Part shown: positions 1 through 8,953 of the stretch, piece after piece | Layout of the letters: every line of letters starts with the position of its first letter | How positions within the stretch are numbered: the first letter of the stretch is position 1 | Origin: Methylophilus sp. 5 | GTDB taxonomy: Bacteria; Pseudomonadota; Gammaproteobacteria; Burkholderiales; Methylophilaceae | Assembly (NCBI RefSeq): GCF_000515275.1 | Contig: NZ_KI911560.1 | Location: 2,718,124-2,782,123 of the forward strand | DNA: 64,000 nt | Direction of reading: 5' to 3' | The notes under the pieces: model-generated | Told to the model about the DNA's origin: nothing | The model's database searches: none | Seen by the model: the letters and a program-made list of their open reading frames with translations, nothing else | Translations under genes and position numbers: made by a program

Positions 1-1
1 G

Positions 2-355
2 GCAGTGACCAGCATGGATGAAACCACGCAACAGAACGCGGCCTTGGTTGAAGAAGCCGCGGCCGCAGCCGAGTCTCTGGTTGATCAGGCTAACCAACTG
101 GCAGATGCGATCAGCCAGTTCAAACTTGAAGGCCGTGTGGGTGGATTCGCACACAGCAGCAAGGGTAGCCAGTCTAGCGGCTTTAAGGCCAGCAGCAGTG
201 GCCATGCCTCACCATCGCCCGTCGCACGAGGGTTCTCTGATAGTGGCAGCTCGTCCGGTCGACCTGTGGCGGCCCCTAAACCGCATGTCACCCCCAGTGC
301 GCCTAAGGTCACCGCCCGCACCGGCACCGATGACAGTGATTGGGAAGAGTTTTAA
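2..355 (+). CDS. Methyl-accepting chemotaxis protein, C-terminal fragment (5' end outside window)
   Basis: The open frame runs in from the window edge and ends at TAA 353-355. It encodes the last ~117 residues of a chemoreceptor: the end of the coiled-coil signalling domain (motif [21 protein letters not shown]), a Ser/Gly/Pro-rich flexible linker of about 70 residues, and the terminal pentapeptide DWEEF. That pentapeptide resembles the NWETF-type tether that docks CheR (and often CheB) on high-abundance receptors. The visible protein is identical to the C-terminus of the receptor at 997-3708; the DNA differs at 8 positions by my count, all silent. A strong terminator follows, so this receptor ends its transcript here. 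Sensor domain and ligand cannot be seen. Confidence 0.9.
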   Translation, partial: AVTSMDETTQQNAALVEEAAAAAESLVDQANQLADAISQFKLEGRVGGFAHSSKGSQSSGFKASSSGHASPSPVARGFSDSGSSSGRPVAAPKPHVTPSAPKVTARTGTDDSDWEEF

Positions 356-410
356 GTTACCCGGGTTTTAAGGCAAATCAGGGCTAAATTCAACACGCGC
401 CCATACTTAA

Positions 411-441
411 AAGCCGACTGCCAAAGCAGTCGGCTTTTTTA
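411..441 (+). terminator. Rho-independent terminator after the first receptor
   Basis: Perfect 11-bp stem (AAGCCGACTGC / GCAGTCGGCTT) with a 4-nt loop, followed by a T run. It lies 55 bp after the receptor stop. Confidence 0.9.
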
Positions 442-561
442 TTGTAACTAAACTGTTAAAACGCCTTTTTACAGCTAAAGAAACGGCCACAAGCGTCGTA
501 AAAGTAACTAAGTGGTAAACAATAACCACTGTTATTCCCTGTTAAATTATATGGAGACTTT

Positions 562-786
562 ATGAAAAAAACTTTGAACACAGCCCTGACTATCGTTGCG
601 TTATCTGCCTTCTCGGCACCGATTTTTGCCGCTGAAGTATGTACCGTTTCGATGATGGGTCGCGTTTGTTATGAAGAAGGTAGTGCTGAACAGACGTCTT
701 CACACATGAAAGGCAATGCTGTTGCTGAGGCTAATGCTGCCAAGAAGCCAGTAGATGTTGCCGACGCTTCAAAAGCGAAGAAGTAA
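562..786 (+). CDS. Small secreted protein of unknown function (74 aa)
   Basis: The ATG is preceded by GGAG (atGGAGactttATG). Residues 1-23 form a clear Sec signal peptide (MKK, hydrophobic core, cleavage near IFA-AE). The mature part is only about 51 residues. It has two Cys (in EVCTVSMMGRVCYEEG), which could form a disulfide, and a Lys/Ala-rich charged C-terminus. It sits alone between two receptor genes with its own terminator, so it is a monocistronic unit. I do not recognise a family. The two-Cys core and periplasmic location would suit a small binding or accessory protein, but that is only a guess. Confidence 0.75.
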   Translation: MKKTLNTALTIVALSAFSAPIFAAEVCTVSMMGRVCYEEGSAEQTSSHMKGNAVAEANAAKKPVDVADASKAKK

Positions 787-803
787 TCGACTTTTTTAGT
801 CAG

Positions 804-833
804 AAAATCCCCCTGATTTTAGGGGGATTTTTT
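804..833 (+). terminator. Rho-independent terminator of the small secreted protein
   Basis: Stem AAAATCCCCCT / AGGGGGATTTT with a 6-nt loop and a T run, starting 17 bp after the stop codon. Confidence 0.9.
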
Positions 834-996
834 ACGATTTTTCATAGGGTAGTCCTCGGCATGATAGGTAATAACTTGAGCGAAAACAGAGCGGCTAAAA
901 GCTTTTTTATTAAAGTTTAAGTTATAGATTTAATAACCGAAAATATAAGAAAGCTATAAAGGTTATAGAGATTAAATGGATTTAGGAGTCTAAACG

Positions 997-3708
997 ATGA
1001 GTGTTGCTAAACGAATGTACATTCTGATTGCCGTCGCAGCTTTGGGATTATTCCTGCTGGCGGGAGTGAGTTATTTTCAAACAGACCGGGTGTTTAAATA
1101 CACCAACTTTGCCAATGAAATGGCCGCCCCCAGTATTGAAATACTGGATGATACATTGGGTGAATTTGAAAAACTAAATAGCCTGATTTGGCAGCACATG
1201 CTAAATACAGACAATGTCAAAATGCAAGCCATTGAAAAAGAAGTCGCTGAAACACATGGCAAACTGATGGCTGCGTTAAAGCGCTATGACAACTTTATCA
1301 GCGATGCGCAAGACAAGCAGTTGCTGACCAAAGACTATGACGCGATCAAAGCTTACGATGTGTTAGGTAGCAATACATTGACACTGTCGCTTTCGAACAA
1401 AAAAACAGAGGCGAGAGATGCCTTGCTGGCTAACCAGGCCGTGATCGAAGGTGTGCAAGCAGCCATCCGCGAACATAGACTGTTTAACAATAAGTTGGCC
1501 AAAGATAGTGCCAGCCAGGCAGCGACAGTCAAGCAAAGCGCCATGTTTATGCTGATTGCGATTGCATTGGCTGCATTGGCCGTGGTGGTGTCGATTGGTA
1601 TCTATATCAAGCGCAATATGTTCAAGCAATTGGGCATGGAGCCTGCTGAGTTAACGGTGATTGCCCGTAACTTTGTAGAAGGTAACTTGAACCAGAAAAT
1701 CACCTTGCCTGAAGATGACAAGTCTAGTGTGGCTTACTCTATTCGTGTGCTGCAACGGACGCTGGATGGTCTGGTGCAATCACTCAACTACGTGAGCCAG
1801 CAACATGACGAAGGTGATATTGACTGCAACGTTGATCAAACACGCTTTAAGGGTGGTTACTCTGAAATGGCGGCAGGCATTAACAAGATGGTGGCTGGCC
1901 ACATTGCCATGAACCGTAGCGCGATTGAAGTGGTAAAAGCGTTTGGTGAAGGTAACCTGGATGTGCCTTTGGAGCAGTTCCCGGGCAAAAAAGCGTTTGT
2001 AAATGAAGCGATTGAGCAAGTGCGTAGCAATATCAAACGCTTGGTGAATGATGCTGACGAACTGGCGCATGCGGCGATTGAAGGTAATTTAAGCACGCGT
2101 GCTGACGCGAGCAAGCACCAGGGTGATTTCCGTGCGATTGTTGAAGGCATGAACAGCACACTGGATGCGGTGGTAAAACCGTTGAATGTGACGTCAAGCT
2201 ACCTGGACAACATTGCCAAAGGCATTATTCCTGCCAGTATTCAAGAGCAATACCAAGGGGATTACAGCCTGATCATTAACAACCTCAATACGTGTATTGC
2301 GGCGGTGAATGCTCTGGTGGCCGATGCCAATAAACTCGCCCTTGCCGCACAAGATGGACAGTTATCTACCCGTGCAGATATTAGTAAGCACAACGGTGAC
2401 TTCCGTAAAGTAATCGAAGGTCTCAATGGCACGCTGGATGCCGTGGTCAAACCACTGACCGTGACTTCTGAGTATCTGGATAACATTGCCAGAGGCCATA
2501 TTCCAGCCACGATTTCAGAACATTATCCAGGCGACTACAGCCAGATCATTACCAACCTGAACACCAGCATTGAAGCCGTCAACGCCTTGGTAGCAGACAC
2601 CAGCATGCTGGCAGAAGCGTCTAAAGAAGGCCGCATTACCGTGCGTGCTGACGTGGATAAGCACAATGGTGATTTCCGCAAGATTATCGAAGGTGTGAAC
2701 AACACGCTGGACATGATTGTAGAACCGATTATTGCAGTTTCTGAAGCAGTAGAAACCATCACCACCGCAGCGAATGAGATCTCCAGTGGTAACTCTGACC
2801 TGTCAGCCCGTACCGAGCAACAGGCCTCTAGCCTGGAGCAAACGGCAGCCAGCATGGAAGAGTTAGCCTCTACGGTGAAACAAAACGCCGAGAACGCCAA
2901 ACAGGCCAATCAGCTTGCTTTAACTGCGTCAGGCGTCGCGGTTAAAGGCGGTGAAGTTGTGAACGAAGTCGTTGCCACCATGAGTGCGATCAACGAAAGT
3001 GCCAAAAAGATCGAAGACATCATCTCCGTGATTGACGGCATTGCGTTCCAGACTAATATTCTGGCCTTAAACGCCGCCGTAGAAGCAGCACGAGCAGGTG
3101 AGCAGGGCAGAGGCTTTGCGGTAGTGGCAGGTGAAGTGCGCAACCTGGCACAACGTTCAGCCAGTGCAGCCAAAGAGATCAAAGAACTGATCACTGACTC
3201 TGTGAACAAAACCACAGAAGGCACCAAACTGGTCGAAAACGCCGGTAACACCATGGAAGAAGTGGTTTCTTCAGTACAACGTGTGGCCGACATCATCAGT
3301 GAGATTTCAGCTGCCTCTACCGAGCAAACGACTGGTATTGATCAGGTGAACCAGGCAGTGACCAGCATGGATGAAACCACGCAACAGAACGCTGCGCTGG
3401 TTGAAGAAGCCGCGGCCGCAGCCGAGTCTCTGGTTGATCAGGCTAACCAGCTGGCAGATGCGATCAGCCAGTTCAAACTTGAAGGCCGTGTGGGTGGATT
3501 CGCACATAGCAGCAAGGGTAGCCAGTCTAGCGGCTTTAAAGCCAGCAGCAGTGGCCATGCCTCACCATCGCCCGTCGCACGAGGGTTCTCTGATAGTGGC
3601 AGTTCGTCCGGTCGACCTGTGGCGGCCCCTAAACCGCATGTTACCCCCAGTGCGCCTAAGGTCACCGCCCGCACCGGCACCGATGACAGTGATTGGGAAG
3701 AGTTTTAA
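997..3708 (+). CDS. Methyl-accepting chemotaxis protein with poly-HAMP-like repeats and DWEEF tail
   Basis: A 903-residue receptor, long for the family (E. coli receptors are ~550). RBS AGGAG lies upstream of the ATG. TM1 is about residues 8-26 and TM2 about 183-204, enclosing a ~155-residue helical periplasmic sensor of the 4-helix-bundle type. Residues ~210-570 hold HAMP-like modules, including a tandem 91-residue unit beginning at residues 352, 443 and 534. The signalling hairpin tip is at about 675-727 ([22 protein letters not shown]), followed by the methylation helices, a ~70-residue flexible linker and the terminal DWEEF (899-903), a CheR/CheB docking tether. Its last 118 codons are nearly identical to the gene at 2-355. 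It ends at a strong terminator. Ligand unknown. Confidence 0.95.
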   Translation: MSVAKRMYILIAVAALGLFLLAGVSYFQTDRVFKYTNFANEMAAPSIEILDDTLGEFEKLNSLIWQHMLNTDNVKMQAIEKEVAETHGKLMAALKRYDNFISDAQDKQLLTKDYDAIKAYDVLGSNTLTLSLSNKKTEARDALLANQAVIEGVQAAIREHRLFNNKLAKDSASQAATVKQSAMFMLIAIALAALAVVVSIGIYIKRNMFKQLGMEPAELTVIARNFVEGNLNQKITLPEDDKSSVAYSIRVLQRTLDGLVQSLNYVSQQHDEGDIDCNVDQTRFKGGYSEMAAGINKMVAGHIAMNRSAIEVVKAFGEGNLDVPLEQFPGKKAFVNEAIEQVRSNIKRLVNDADELAHAAIEGNLSTRADASKHQGDFRAIVEGMNSTLDAVVKPLNVTSSYLDNIAKGIIPASIQEQYQGDYSLIINNLNTCIAAVNALVADANKLALAAQDGQLSTRADISKHNGDFRKVIEGLNGTLDAVVKPLTVTSEYLDNIARGHIPATISEHYPGDYSQIITNLNTSIEAVNALVADTSMLAEASKEGRITVRADVDKHNGDFRKIIEGVNNTLDMIVEPIIAVSEAVETITTAANEISSGNSDLSARTEQQASSLEQTAASMEELASTVKQNAENAKQANQLALTASGVAVKGGEVVNEVVATMSAINESAKKIEDIISVIDGIAFQTNILALNAAVEAARAGEQGRGFAVVAGEVRNLAQRSASAAKEIKELITDSVNKTTEGTKLVENAGNTMEEVVSSVQRVADIISEISAASTEQTTGIDQVNQAVTSMDETTQQNAALVEEAAAAAESLVDQANQLADAISQFKLEGRVGGFAHSSKGSQSSGFKASSSGHASPSPVARGFSDSGSSSGRPVAAPKPHVTPSAPKVTARTGTDDSDWEEF
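2050..2595 (+). repeat. Tandem 273-bp (91-residue) HAMP-like repeat inside the receptor gene
   Basis: Two full in-frame units (2050-2322 and 2323-2595) plus the start of a third at 2596. Each unit contains the patterns [29 protein letters not shown] and ALVAD. They appear to be internal duplications that lengthen the cytoplasmic signal-conversion stalk. Confidence 0.85.
3354..3708 (+). repeat. 355-bp direct repeat of positions 1-355
   Basis: Matches 1-355 at 347 of 355 positions by eye, with all 8 differences synonymous. The similarity stops at the TAA stop codon. The upstream extent of the repeat lies outside the window. Confidence 0.95.
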
Positions 3709-3747
3709 CGAGATTACGCGTTAACTTTAACACCAGATGTAAACAAG

Positions 3748-3778
3748 AAAACCGGCTGCTCACGCAGCCGGTTTTTTT
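3748..3778 (+). terminator. Rho-independent terminator after the second receptor
   Basis: Stem AAACCGGCTGC / GCAGCCGGTTT with a 4-nt loop and seven T. The rest of the 296-bp gap (3709-4004) shows no other gene; it presumably holds the promoter of the next receptor, which I could not place. Confidence 0.9.
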
Positions 3779-4004
3779 ATATCTATGCTCAAGTAATTGG
3801 CCTCTAGCCCAATTAAAACGGTTGGTTAGCCACGACAGAGATTCAAATTTCTTTAGGGTTGCAATTACAGCAAAAGAGCCGAGATTCCCCTTTTTACAGG
3901 CAATTCAATTAGTGCTTGAATGTTTAATAATCACCACTATAGGCCAAGCAACAAGATAAACAGGCCAGCAACCGGGATTTGGAATCAAATAAGGAGTGGC
4001 ACAC

Positions 4005-6617
4005 ATGTCCTCACAACCGTTGAGTACATTGGCGGGAAGTTTTTCTCGCATGAAACTGAGATCGCAACTGAGCGTGATGCTAGCTGTGCTCGGTGCTGGC
4101 ATTGTCACGACCAGCTATCTGGATAATCTGGGCGATCGCGAGTTAGCGATTCATGGCGCACATTATCAGCAAATCATGAATCATAAAGACCTGATTGCAG
4201 ATGTATTACCGCCGCCTGAGTATTTGATCGAGTCCTGGCTCACCGTTCTTGAAATGGTGTCTTTAAACAACCAGCCATTGCAAACGCTGGTGGATAAAGG
4301 CAACACACTGAAAAAATCCTTTGAAGAGCGCCATGCTTACTGGCAAACACAATTGCCTGCCTCTGCCCTCAAAAGCAGCGTACTCGGCCCTTTGTTTGAG
4401 AGTGGCAATCAATTTTTTAATGTGCGCGACAATGAAGTGATTCCTGCGATCCGCAGTGGTGACAAAAAGCAAATTGACCATGCATTGGAAAGATTGCAGG
4501 CGGCTTATCAAAAGCATAGACTGGCCGTAGATGAAGTGGTCAAACTGGCCAGTGATGGTGCACTGAACATAGAGCAACAAACGCCAGTATTGATCAACCA
4601 CAACGAGTGGGTGAATTATGGCCTGAATATTGGTTTGATTCTTTTCACCGTCGCTGTTGGCTCATTGTTGATTGCGTCTATCAGGCGTAATGTAGGCGGT
4701 GAAACATTTGAAGCGCTGGATGCGGCCAATGGGATTGCCAACGGTGATTTTAGTAGCAGCGCTGAGCTGCATGCCAACAGTGATGACAATGTGATTCACG
4801 CATTAAATCAGGCCAAAGCCACCTTGAGAACACTGGATCAGCAAATGACCTATGTCGTGGCTGAACATGCCAAAGGCAATATAAAGGCCATGATGGATGC
4901 TGACAAATTTAGCGGCGAGTATCGCAAAATGGCGCAGGACATCAATGGCATGCTTGCGATGCATGCAGATATTCTGCATAAGACCAGCCAGTCCATGCGT
5001 TTACTGGGCGAGGGTAACTTTAGCGTTCAGCTAGAGACCTTGCCAGGCGATTTGAGTGCCTTGAATGTGAGCTTTGACAGCTTGAAAAATAACGTCAAAA
5101 CACTGATTTCTGATATGGCTAAAGTGTCTACTGCACATGCGCAAGGTGAGATTGATGCCTTGCTGGATATTAGCCAGTTTGATGGCGACTTTAAAGCAGT
5201 GGCACAAGGCGTTAACCATATGGTGCAAGCCTATGTGAGCGATACCGAAAAGTTTATTGCAGTCATGGACAATATTGGTCGTGGCGACTTGAGCGTACAG
5301 CTCGAAGCCATGCCTGGCCAAAAAGCTGCCATGAACAAGAGCGTAGAGCGTATTCGTGGCAATTTAAAAGGCATTGTTGACTCAGTTAACTGGGTTAATG
5401 CCGAGCATGAAAAAGGCAATATTGACATGACGTTGCGTGCCGATATGTTTAAAGGTCAGTTCTCGGTTCTCGCCGCCAGTATCAATCAGATTGTGGCCGG
5501 GCATGTGGAGCTTAACCAAAAAGCCATGGCCTGTGTGCAAGCGTTTGGTGATGGCAATTTTGATGCGCCACTGGAACAGTTTCCTGGCCAAAAAGCGCAA
5601 ATTAATCAAACCATTGAGCAAGTGCGCAGCAACTTGAAAGCGTTGAATGCCGATGCGCAAATGCTGGCAGAAGCTGCCCGTGAAGGCCGCGTGACTGTGC
5701 GGGCCAATGCCGCGCAGCATCCTGGCGATTACCGCAAGATTGTGGAGGGCATGAATCAGACGCTGGATATGATCGTTGAGCCGGTGTTGACCGTAAAAAC
5801 GGCCGCCGAGTCGATCAATATCGCTGCTAAAGAAATTGCGCAAGGCAATGCAGACTTGAGTCGCCGTACCGAAGATCAGGCGGCCAACCTTGAGAAAACA
5901 GCATCCAGCATGGATGAACTGGCGTCTACCGTCAAACAGAATGCTGACAATGCCAAACAGGCCAACCACCTGGCGGCACAAGCCTCAGAGGTCGCCGTTA
6001 AAGGCGGTGAAGTGGTCAATGCGGTGGTCAGCACTATGAGTGATATTAACGAAAGCGCACACAAGATTGAAGACATTATTTCTGTCATCGACAGCATCGC
6101 TTTCCAGACTAATATTCTGGCGCTGAATGCTGCGGTTGAGGCTGCACGTGCCGGTGAGCAAGGGCGTGGCTTTGCTGTGGTCGCCAACGAAGTGGGTAAT
6201 TTGGCCCAACGTTCGTCAGTGGCAGCACGCGAAATTAAAGAGTTGATTAATGACTCCGTTAACAAAACCGCAGAGGGTAGTCGTCAGGTGGAAGAAGCAG
6301 GCAACACCATGCATGAGATCGTAGACTCGGTCAAACGCGTCAGCGTCATTATCGGTGAGATTGCCTCGGCCTCTAATGAGCAAAGCGCAGGCATTGCCCT
6401 GGTGAATGATGCTGTGATCCGCATGGATGATGTGACTCAGCAGAATACTGCATTGGTAGAGCAAGCGGCCGCGGCGGCAGAGTCTCTGATGGATCATGCC
6501 AATGAATTGGCAACGGCGGTGAGTGTATTTATTGTGGATGGACCAGCAAAAGTGTCCGGTCACAAAGTGGGAAATGCAGGCTGGAACGAACAATATCGTC
6601 AGGTCAGCAACGGTTAG
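4005..6617 (+). CDS. Methyl-accepting chemotaxis protein without docking pentapeptide
   Basis: Start chosen at ATG 4005 because AAGGAG at 3991-3996 is correctly spaced; an in-frame GTG at 3996 overlaps that RBS. The product has 870 residues: TM1 near residues 17-37, a helical periplasmic domain, TM2 near 205-225, and a long stalk of HAMP-like modules (recurring motifs [18 protein letters not shown] and [18 protein letters not shown]). A canonical signalling hairpin ([22 protein letters not shown]) follows. It is clearly a paralogue of the receptor at 997-3708 but ends ...EQYRQVSNG, with neither the flexible linker nor the DWEEF tether. It probably depends on neighbouring tethered receptors for adaptation. 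It is the first gene of the run leading into fae-like and cheR. Confidence 0.93.
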   Translation: MSSQPLSTLAGSFSRMKLRSQLSVMLAVLGAGIVTTSYLDNLGDRELAIHGAHYQQIMNHKDLIADVLPPPEYLIESWLTVLEMVSLNNQPLQTLVDKGNTLKKSFEERHAYWQTQLPASALKSSVLGPLFESGNQFFNVRDNEVIPAIRSGDKKQIDHALERLQAAYQKHRLAVDEVVKLASDGALNIEQQTPVLINHNEWVNYGLNIGLILFTVAVGSLLIASIRRNVGGETFEALDAANGIANGDFSSSAELHANSDDNVIHALNQAKATLRTLDQQMTYVVAEHAKGNIKAMMDADKFSGEYRKMAQDINGMLAMHADILHKTSQSMRLLGEGNFSVQLETLPGDLSALNVSFDSLKNNVKTLISDMAKVSTAHAQGEIDALLDISQFDGDFKAVAQGVNHMVQAYVSDTEKFIAVMDNIGRGDLSVQLEAMPGQKAAMNKSVERIRGNLKGIVDSVNWVNAEHEKGNIDMTLRADMFKGQFSVLAASINQIVAGHVELNQKAMACVQAFGDGNFDAPLEQFPGQKAQINQTIEQVRSNLKALNADAQMLAEAAREGRVTVRANAAQHPGDYRKIVEGMNQTLDMIVEPVLTVKTAAESINIAAKEIAQGNADLSRRTEDQAANLEKTASSMDELASTVKQNADNAKQANHLAAQASEVAVKGGEVVNAVVSTMSDINESAHKIEDIISVIDSIAFQTNILALNAAVEAARAGEQGRGFAVVANEVGNLAQRSSVAAREIKELINDSVNKTAEGSRQVEEAGNTMHEIVDSVKRVSVIIGEIASASNEQSAGIALVNDAVIRMDDVTQQNTALVEQAAAAAESLMDHANELATAVSVFIVDGPAKVSGHKVGNAGWNEQYRQVSNG

Positions 6618-6669
6618 GGCGGTCTCTATCGCCCTTTAATAAGTAGTAACTTTAATCAGGAGTAAAAAA

Positions 6670-7377
6670 ATGGCTGTGATTGATCGAGTGTTAATTGGTG
6701 AAGGTTTGGTTATTGAAGATCGCCCAGAGGGTGGCCTGGATTTGAAAAATGTGGCCCATATTGATTTAATTTTAGGCCCACGCGGTAGCGCTGCAGAAGA
6801 CGCATTTTGTCGTACGCTCACCGACCAAAAACAAGGGGTAAACGGTTTATTGGCGATTGCAGCGCCAAACATGATGGTAAAACCAAACACAGTGATGTTT
6901 AACAAAGTGACTATTAAAGATGGTCGTCAGGCAACACAAATGTTTGGCCCGGCACAACGTGGCGTAGCCATGGCTGTGATGGATTGCGTGGCTGATGGCA
7001 CGATTCCGTTGGAAGAAGCGGATGACATCTTTATTTGCGTAGGCGTGTTTATCGATAGCAAAGCCGACATGGATGACCGTATCCAGGACTGGAACTACCG
7101 CGCGACAAAAATCGCATTGAAAGCCGCGATCAACCGCGAGCCTAAAGCTGCTGATGTCGTTAAACAATACAAAGAAGCGTTGCACCCGTTTGCCGCACAA
7201 ACACCAGAAGCACAAAACCGTCGTGCGGATGACCAGGCTGCTGCATTGGCAATCACTCAAATGAAAGAGCGTAGCCAGTTTGCACGCACCAGTGCTGAAA
7301 CTAAAGCAAAAGAAGACAAGCAGGTTGAATTGGCGATTGCACAAATGAAAGATCGCATCGATACCACAAAGGCTTAA
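6670..7377 (+). CDS. Formaldehyde-activating enzyme (Fae) homologue with helical C-terminal tail
   Basis: Residues ~1-175 match the Fae family closely from memory of the Methylobacterium enzyme: [13 protein letters not shown] (catalytic-type His at residue 30), [61 protein letters not shown]. Fae condenses formaldehyde with tetrahydromethanopterin in the cytoplasm. Beyond residue ~180 there is a ~55-residue charged helical tail not present in the ~170-residue classical enzyme; it holds two related segments, LAITQMKER and [17 protein letters not shown] lies 7 nt before the ATG. It lies 52 bp after a chemoreceptor and 44 bp before cheR on the same strand. Whether it is an enzyme, a formaldehyde/H4MPT-binding sensor or both cannot be told. 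Confidence 0.9.
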   Translation: MAVIDRVLIGEGLVIEDRPEGGLDLKNVAHIDLILGPRGSAAEDAFCRTLTDQKQGVNGLLAIAAPNMMVKPNTVMFNKVTIKDGRQATQMFGPAQRGVAMAVMDCVADGTIPLEEADDIFICVGVFIDSKADMDDRIQDWNYRATKIALKAAINREPKAADVVKQYKEALHPFAAQTPEAQNRRADDQAAALAITQMKERSQFARTSAETKAKEDKQVELAIAQMKDRIDTTKA

Positions 7378-7421
7378 TTTCCAGGCAATGTTAACCCAAC
7401 GGATTTGCATAGGATAACGAA

Positions 7422-8321
7422 GTGAGTGCATTGAAAAAACAAGAACAGGAAGAGCGCGAGTTTTTGTTTACGCGCGATGATTTCGTCAGAATTAAAAGCC
7501 TGATTTATCGCCATGCAGGCATTTCATTATCCGATGCAAAGACCGATATGGTGTACAGCCGTATTGGTCGGCGTTTGCGCGCACTGGATATCCTCAGCTT
7601 CAAACAATATCTGGACACGTTGGAAAAACACAACAATGCAGATGAGTGGCAGGCATTTACCAATGCGCTGACCACGAATCTGACCTCATTTTTTCGGGAA
7701 GAGCATCACTTTCCGATATTAGCAGACCATTTGAGCAAGCTTGCTGCACGCAAGCCTGCCAAACCGATACGCATCTGGTGTTCTGCCGCGTCGACCGGGG
7801 AAGAGCCCTATTCGATTGCGATCACCGCCTGCGAAGCGTTTAATACACTCAAACCGCCGGTTGAAATTATTGCCACCGACATTGATACCAATGTGCTGGC
7901 GACGGCTGCGGCTGGGGTTTACCCGCTGGACCGTATCAAAAAAATGGACGATGCCAGAGTGCGCAAGTTTTTTGAAAAAGGCACTGGCAAAAACGATGGG
8001 CTCGTGCGCATGAAAAAAGCATTACGCGAGTTGATTCATTTTCATCAGCTTAATTTGCTGGATGGACAATGGCCATTTAACGATGGCTTTGACGTGATCT
8101 TTTGTCGCAATGTTATGATTTACTTTGACAAGCCGACACAAGGCAAAATTATTGATAAATTCGTCACCTTAATGCATGAAGACAGCTTGTTGCTGGCTGG
8201 TCACTCGGAAAACTTTTTATATGTGTCTGATCACCTGCAACTGCTAGGAAAAACCGTCTATAAATTAAAAACCAGTGGCGCGGCACGTTCCAGCCTGTTT
8301 ACGCATCGGAAATCGACATGA
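7422..8321 (+). CDS. cheR: Chemotaxis protein methyltransferase CheR
   Basis: A 299-residue protein that transfers methyl groups from S-adenosylmethionine to glutamates of chemoreceptors. Starts at GTG 7422 with AGGA 7 nt upstream. The N-terminal helical domain (about 1-85) precedes the SAM-binding motif IWCSAASTGEEPYS (about 116-130), and the motif VIFCRNVMIYFDK lies near 225-240. The length is normal for CheR. Its stop codon overlaps the cheD start (ATGA), indicating translational coupling. The DWEEF tails of two nearby receptors are the expected docking site for its beta-subdomain. Confidence 0.97.
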   Translation: MSALKKQEQEEREFLFTRDDFVRIKSLIYRHAGISLSDAKTDMVYSRIGRRLRALDILSFKQYLDTLEKHNNADEWQAFTNALTTNLTSFFREEHHFPILADHLSKLAARKPAKPIRIWCSAASTGEEPYSIAITACEAFNTLKPPVEIIATDIDTNVLATAAAGVYPLDRIKKMDDARVRKFFEKGTGKNDGLVRMKKALRELIHFHQLNLLDGQWPFNDGFDVIFCRNVMIYFDKPTQGKIIDKFVTLMHEDSLLLAGHSENFLYVSDHLQLLGKTVYKLKTSGAARSSLFTHRKST

Positions 8322-8926
8322 GTGTCATGCAAGAAGAAATTTCAAACACCCTGTATTTTGACAGAACGTTTAATTGTAACGCTGCCAAAATTTCACCAGG
8401 GGAGTATTACTACACCGACAAAGACATGTTGATTGTCACTGTGCTGGGGTCGTGCGTGTCTGCCTGTATTCGCGACAGCCGTACCGGTATTGGTGGCATG
8501 AACCATTTCATGTTACCCGAAGGTGGCAGCGCAGATAAAGACAGTCCGGTTTCGGAATCTATGCGCTATGGCACCTATGCCATGGAGGTGCTGATTAACC
8601 AGTTATTGCGCAATGGCGCCAAACGTGAAAATCTGGAGGCCAAAATTTTTGGCGGCGGTAATGTCTTGCGCAGTTTTACCACCAATAACGTGGGCGACCG
8701 CAATGCGATTTTCGTTAAAAAATACCTGAAGGAAGAGGGCATTAAAGTGACCGGCGAAGACTTGCTGGACATTTACCCGCGCAAGGTCTATTTTTTTCCA
8801 AAAACAGGCAAAGTATTGGTTAAAAAACTGAAACAACTGAACAACTACACATTGGTTAAACGCGAACAAGCTTACTCAAGCAAATTGCAGACAAGCGATG
8901 TGGGTGGGGATATTGATTTGTTTTAA
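8318..8926 (+). CDS. cheD: Chemoreceptor glutamine deamidase CheD
   Basis: 202 residues. CheD deamidates specific glutamines on receptors and in some bacteria modulates CheC or CheB. The catalytic Cys46 and His63 are seen in VLGSCVSACIRD and GGMNHFMLPE; their 17-residue spacing equals that of Thermotoga CheD (C27/H44). FGGGNVL and KVYFFPKTGKV are also typical. The start overlaps the cheR stop in an ATGA junction. The gene lies between cheR and cheB, the usual betaproteobacterial order. Confidence 0.95.
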   Translation: MSVMQEEISNTLYFDRTFNCNAAKISPGEYYYTDKDMLIVTVLGSCVSACIRDSRTGIGGMNHFMLPEGGSADKDSPVSESMRYGTYAMEVLINQLLRNGAKRENLEAKIFGGGNVLRSFTTNNVGDRNAIFVKKYLKEEGIKVTGEDLLDIYPRKVYFFPKTGKVLVKKLKQLNNYTLVKREQAYSSKLQTSDVGGDIDLF

Positions 8927-8953
8927 ATAATAATTAAAAAAAGAGGACATGCC

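Noticed and set aside
900..996. Possible flagellar sigma28 promoter upstream of the second receptor (TTAA-N15-ACCGAAAA)
   Set aside because: Only partial agreement with TAAA-N15-GCCGATAA, and no similar element could be found before the other receptor; too weak to annotate.
3996..4004. GTG start 9 bp upstream of the third receptor's ATG
   Set aside because: It overlaps the AAGGAG ribosome-binding site that serves ATG 4005.
5382..5981. 199-codon - strand frame opposite the third chemoreceptor
   Set aside because: Antisense shadow; frame on the + strand has all receptor motifs.
6616..6640. AGGGCG/CGCCCT hairpin between receptor and Fae homologue as a terminator
   Set aside because: Only a 6-bp stem with an 8-nt loop and a broken T run; may attenuate, but not enough to call a terminator.
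6847..7431. 194-codon - strand frame opposite the Fae homologue
   Set aside because: Cys/Phe-rich shadow translation of a gene whose + strand product matches Fae throughout.
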